Of a stretch of 35,257 nt of DNA, positions 34,624-35,257 are shown piece after piece (the stretch's first letter is position 1; each line of letters begins with the position of its first letter). The DNA is taken from NCBI GenBank assembly GCA_016937155.1, contig JAFGWM010000049.1, positions 1-35,257 of the forward strand, given 5' to 3'. This DNA is from Deltaproteobacteria bacterium (GTDB taxonomy: Bacteria; Myxococcota_A; Polyangia; HGW-17). The notes under the pieces are model-generated. The model was not told the origin of the DNA. It did not search any database and saw nothing but the letters and a program-made list of their open reading frames with translations. A program made the position numbers and the translations under genes.

Positions 34624-35257
34624 CTACTGTTCGAAACAGTAAAGTGGCAATGAGATCGAGCAGTCTGTAGACAAAACAGATGTATTATAGGTCCAAGTAT
34701 AATTATGATAAGCTTGCCGGCCAGGTTTAAGGGAGTAACTGCTACTGCTACTGGACCAATTGTTGCAACTTCTTCCAACATATGTCCCATCCGTATTGGT
34801 ACTCGACCACACATTGAAATAACCTCCTATGCTCACACCATACTCAGTGACGTTCAGGTCAGCTGCCAGGCAACCTACTCCACTGCAATCAATAATGTCA
34901 TTATAATTATTTGCAATCCTCACTCCGTCTGTTCGATAATATGGTACAGTGCTCCGGTTAAACCTGGAACTTGGAGATCCCGTTTCATCTGACAACCATG
35001 CTCTGAAAACCCCGGGCAGGCCGGCGGCTGCAGCCGCTGCATTACACTTTGCATCAGCCCCTGCAAGACCACCAACTTCACCACCTGTATATGTTGTGCT
35101 GGTAAGGAATGCGGTCTTTCTAGTTGCAGCACAGTCTGCACTGCAACTATAAAAGTCTTCTGTATGGGTGCAATAGCCATCTCCGCACACCGCCTCACAA
35201 TCCCCCGGACAACTGGAAGCGTCTTCTGTATGGGTACAGTATGTATCTCCACAAACT
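34624..35257 (-). CDS. Surface protein with Cys-rich repeats and DUF1554-like domain (5' end beyond window)
   Basis: Partial: the frame stays open to the right edge, so the start, signal and further repeats lie outside. The visible N-terminal part has two copies of a 22-residue unit, VCGDxYCTHTED....C..DC, a repeat common in secreted proteins of Deltaproteobacteria-like groups. It is followed by a domain of about 165 residues beginning KTAFLTSTTYTGGEVGGLAGADAKCNAAAAAAG and holding FRAWLSDETGSPSSRF, then SCNNWSSSSSSYS and a final CSISLPLYCFEQ. This is the pattern of DUF1554, known from Leptospira and related surface proteins. Paired Cys suggest disulfides outside the cytoplasm. A GTG at 35190 is an internal codon, not the start. 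Confidence 0.8.
   Translation of the reverse strand, partial: VCGDTYCTHTEDASSCPGDCEAVCGDGYCTHTEDFYSCSADCAATRKTAFLTSTTYTGGEVGGLAGADAKCNAAAAAAGLPGVFRAWLSDETGSPSSRFNRSTVPYYRTDGVRIANNYNDIIDCSGVGCLAADLNVTEYGVSIGGYFNVWSSTNTDGTYVGRSCNNWSSSSSSYSLKPGRQAYHNYTWTYNTSVLSTDCSISLPLYCFEQ

Noticed and set aside
35190-35190. GTG as start of the DUF1554-like gene
   Set aside because: The frame is open upstream to the edge and encodes another complete copy of the same Cys repeat.
1-35257. CRISPR arrays, tRNA or rRNA genes, insertion sequences
   Set aside because: No regularly spaced direct repeats, cloverleaf-like stretches, rRNA motifs or transposase signatures were seen by reading; a covariance-model scan was not possible.

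Overview
The window looks like the chromosome of an anaerobic or microaerophilic, moderately AT-rich diderm bacterium. Signs of this are ferredoxin-dependent 2-oxoacid oxidation, a large hydrogenase-derived ion-pumping complex, lipoproteins, a predicted outer-membrane barrel and type IV/Tad-like pilus genes. Cys-rich CGxGxxxxxEECD and CGDxYCT repeats and a DUF1554-like domain resemble surface proteins of Myxococcota, Desulfobacterota or Leptospira-type lineages, but the phylum cannot be fixed from sequence alone. No rRNA, tRNA, CRISPR, transposase or phage gene was seen.

Region 1 (1-14.8 kb) is energy metabolism. A two-gene 2-oxoacid:ferredoxin oxidoreductase (korAB, +) faces a tightly overlapping 14-gene minus-strand operon. 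That operon starts with an ArsR-type regulator and runs MrpE-F-G, MbhD-like, fused MbhE/MrpB, MrpC, MrpD, a second antiporter-like subunit, NuoH-, NuoB-, NuoC- and NuoD-like subunits, an iron-sulfur/GltD-like flavoprotein, and a ferritin-like protein. As I recall it, the order matches the archaeal mbx/mbs operon (ABCDFGHH'MJKLN). The large subunit keeps only one Cys in each former [NiFe] motif (C-V-P-D and C-P-P-D), so it is not expected to be a hydrogenase. The NuoI-like end is fused to a pyridine-nucleotide flavoprotein. The simplest model is that KorAB reduces ferredoxin and the complex passes its electrons to NAD(P)+ (or sulfane sulfur) while pumping Na+ or H+.

Region 2 (15-18.3 kb) holds a lipoprotein with five Cys-rich repeats and a seven-bladed RCC1-type propeller, then the ribosome-assembly GTPase RsgA behind a structured leader.

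Region 3 (18.4-24.6 kb) is a pilus-related cluster: a PilT-type ATPase, two large TadE-like pseudopilins, one TadG-like protein, an anchored protein of unknown function, and a 56-residue Flp-like prepilin (24402-24572) that is easily missed because of its size.

Region 4 (24.6-28.9 kb) is the translation cluster rpsB-tsf-pyrH-frr-adk, preceded by a possible three-way-junction leader RNA and followed by a PilZ c-di-GMP receptor. The adenylate kinase has an unusual P-loop.

Region 5 (28.9-35.3 kb) has a GNAT-like protein, a divergent metalloprotease-propeller-barrel protein translationally coupled to a lipoprotein, and at the edge the 3' part of a Cys-repeat/DUF1554-like surface protein.
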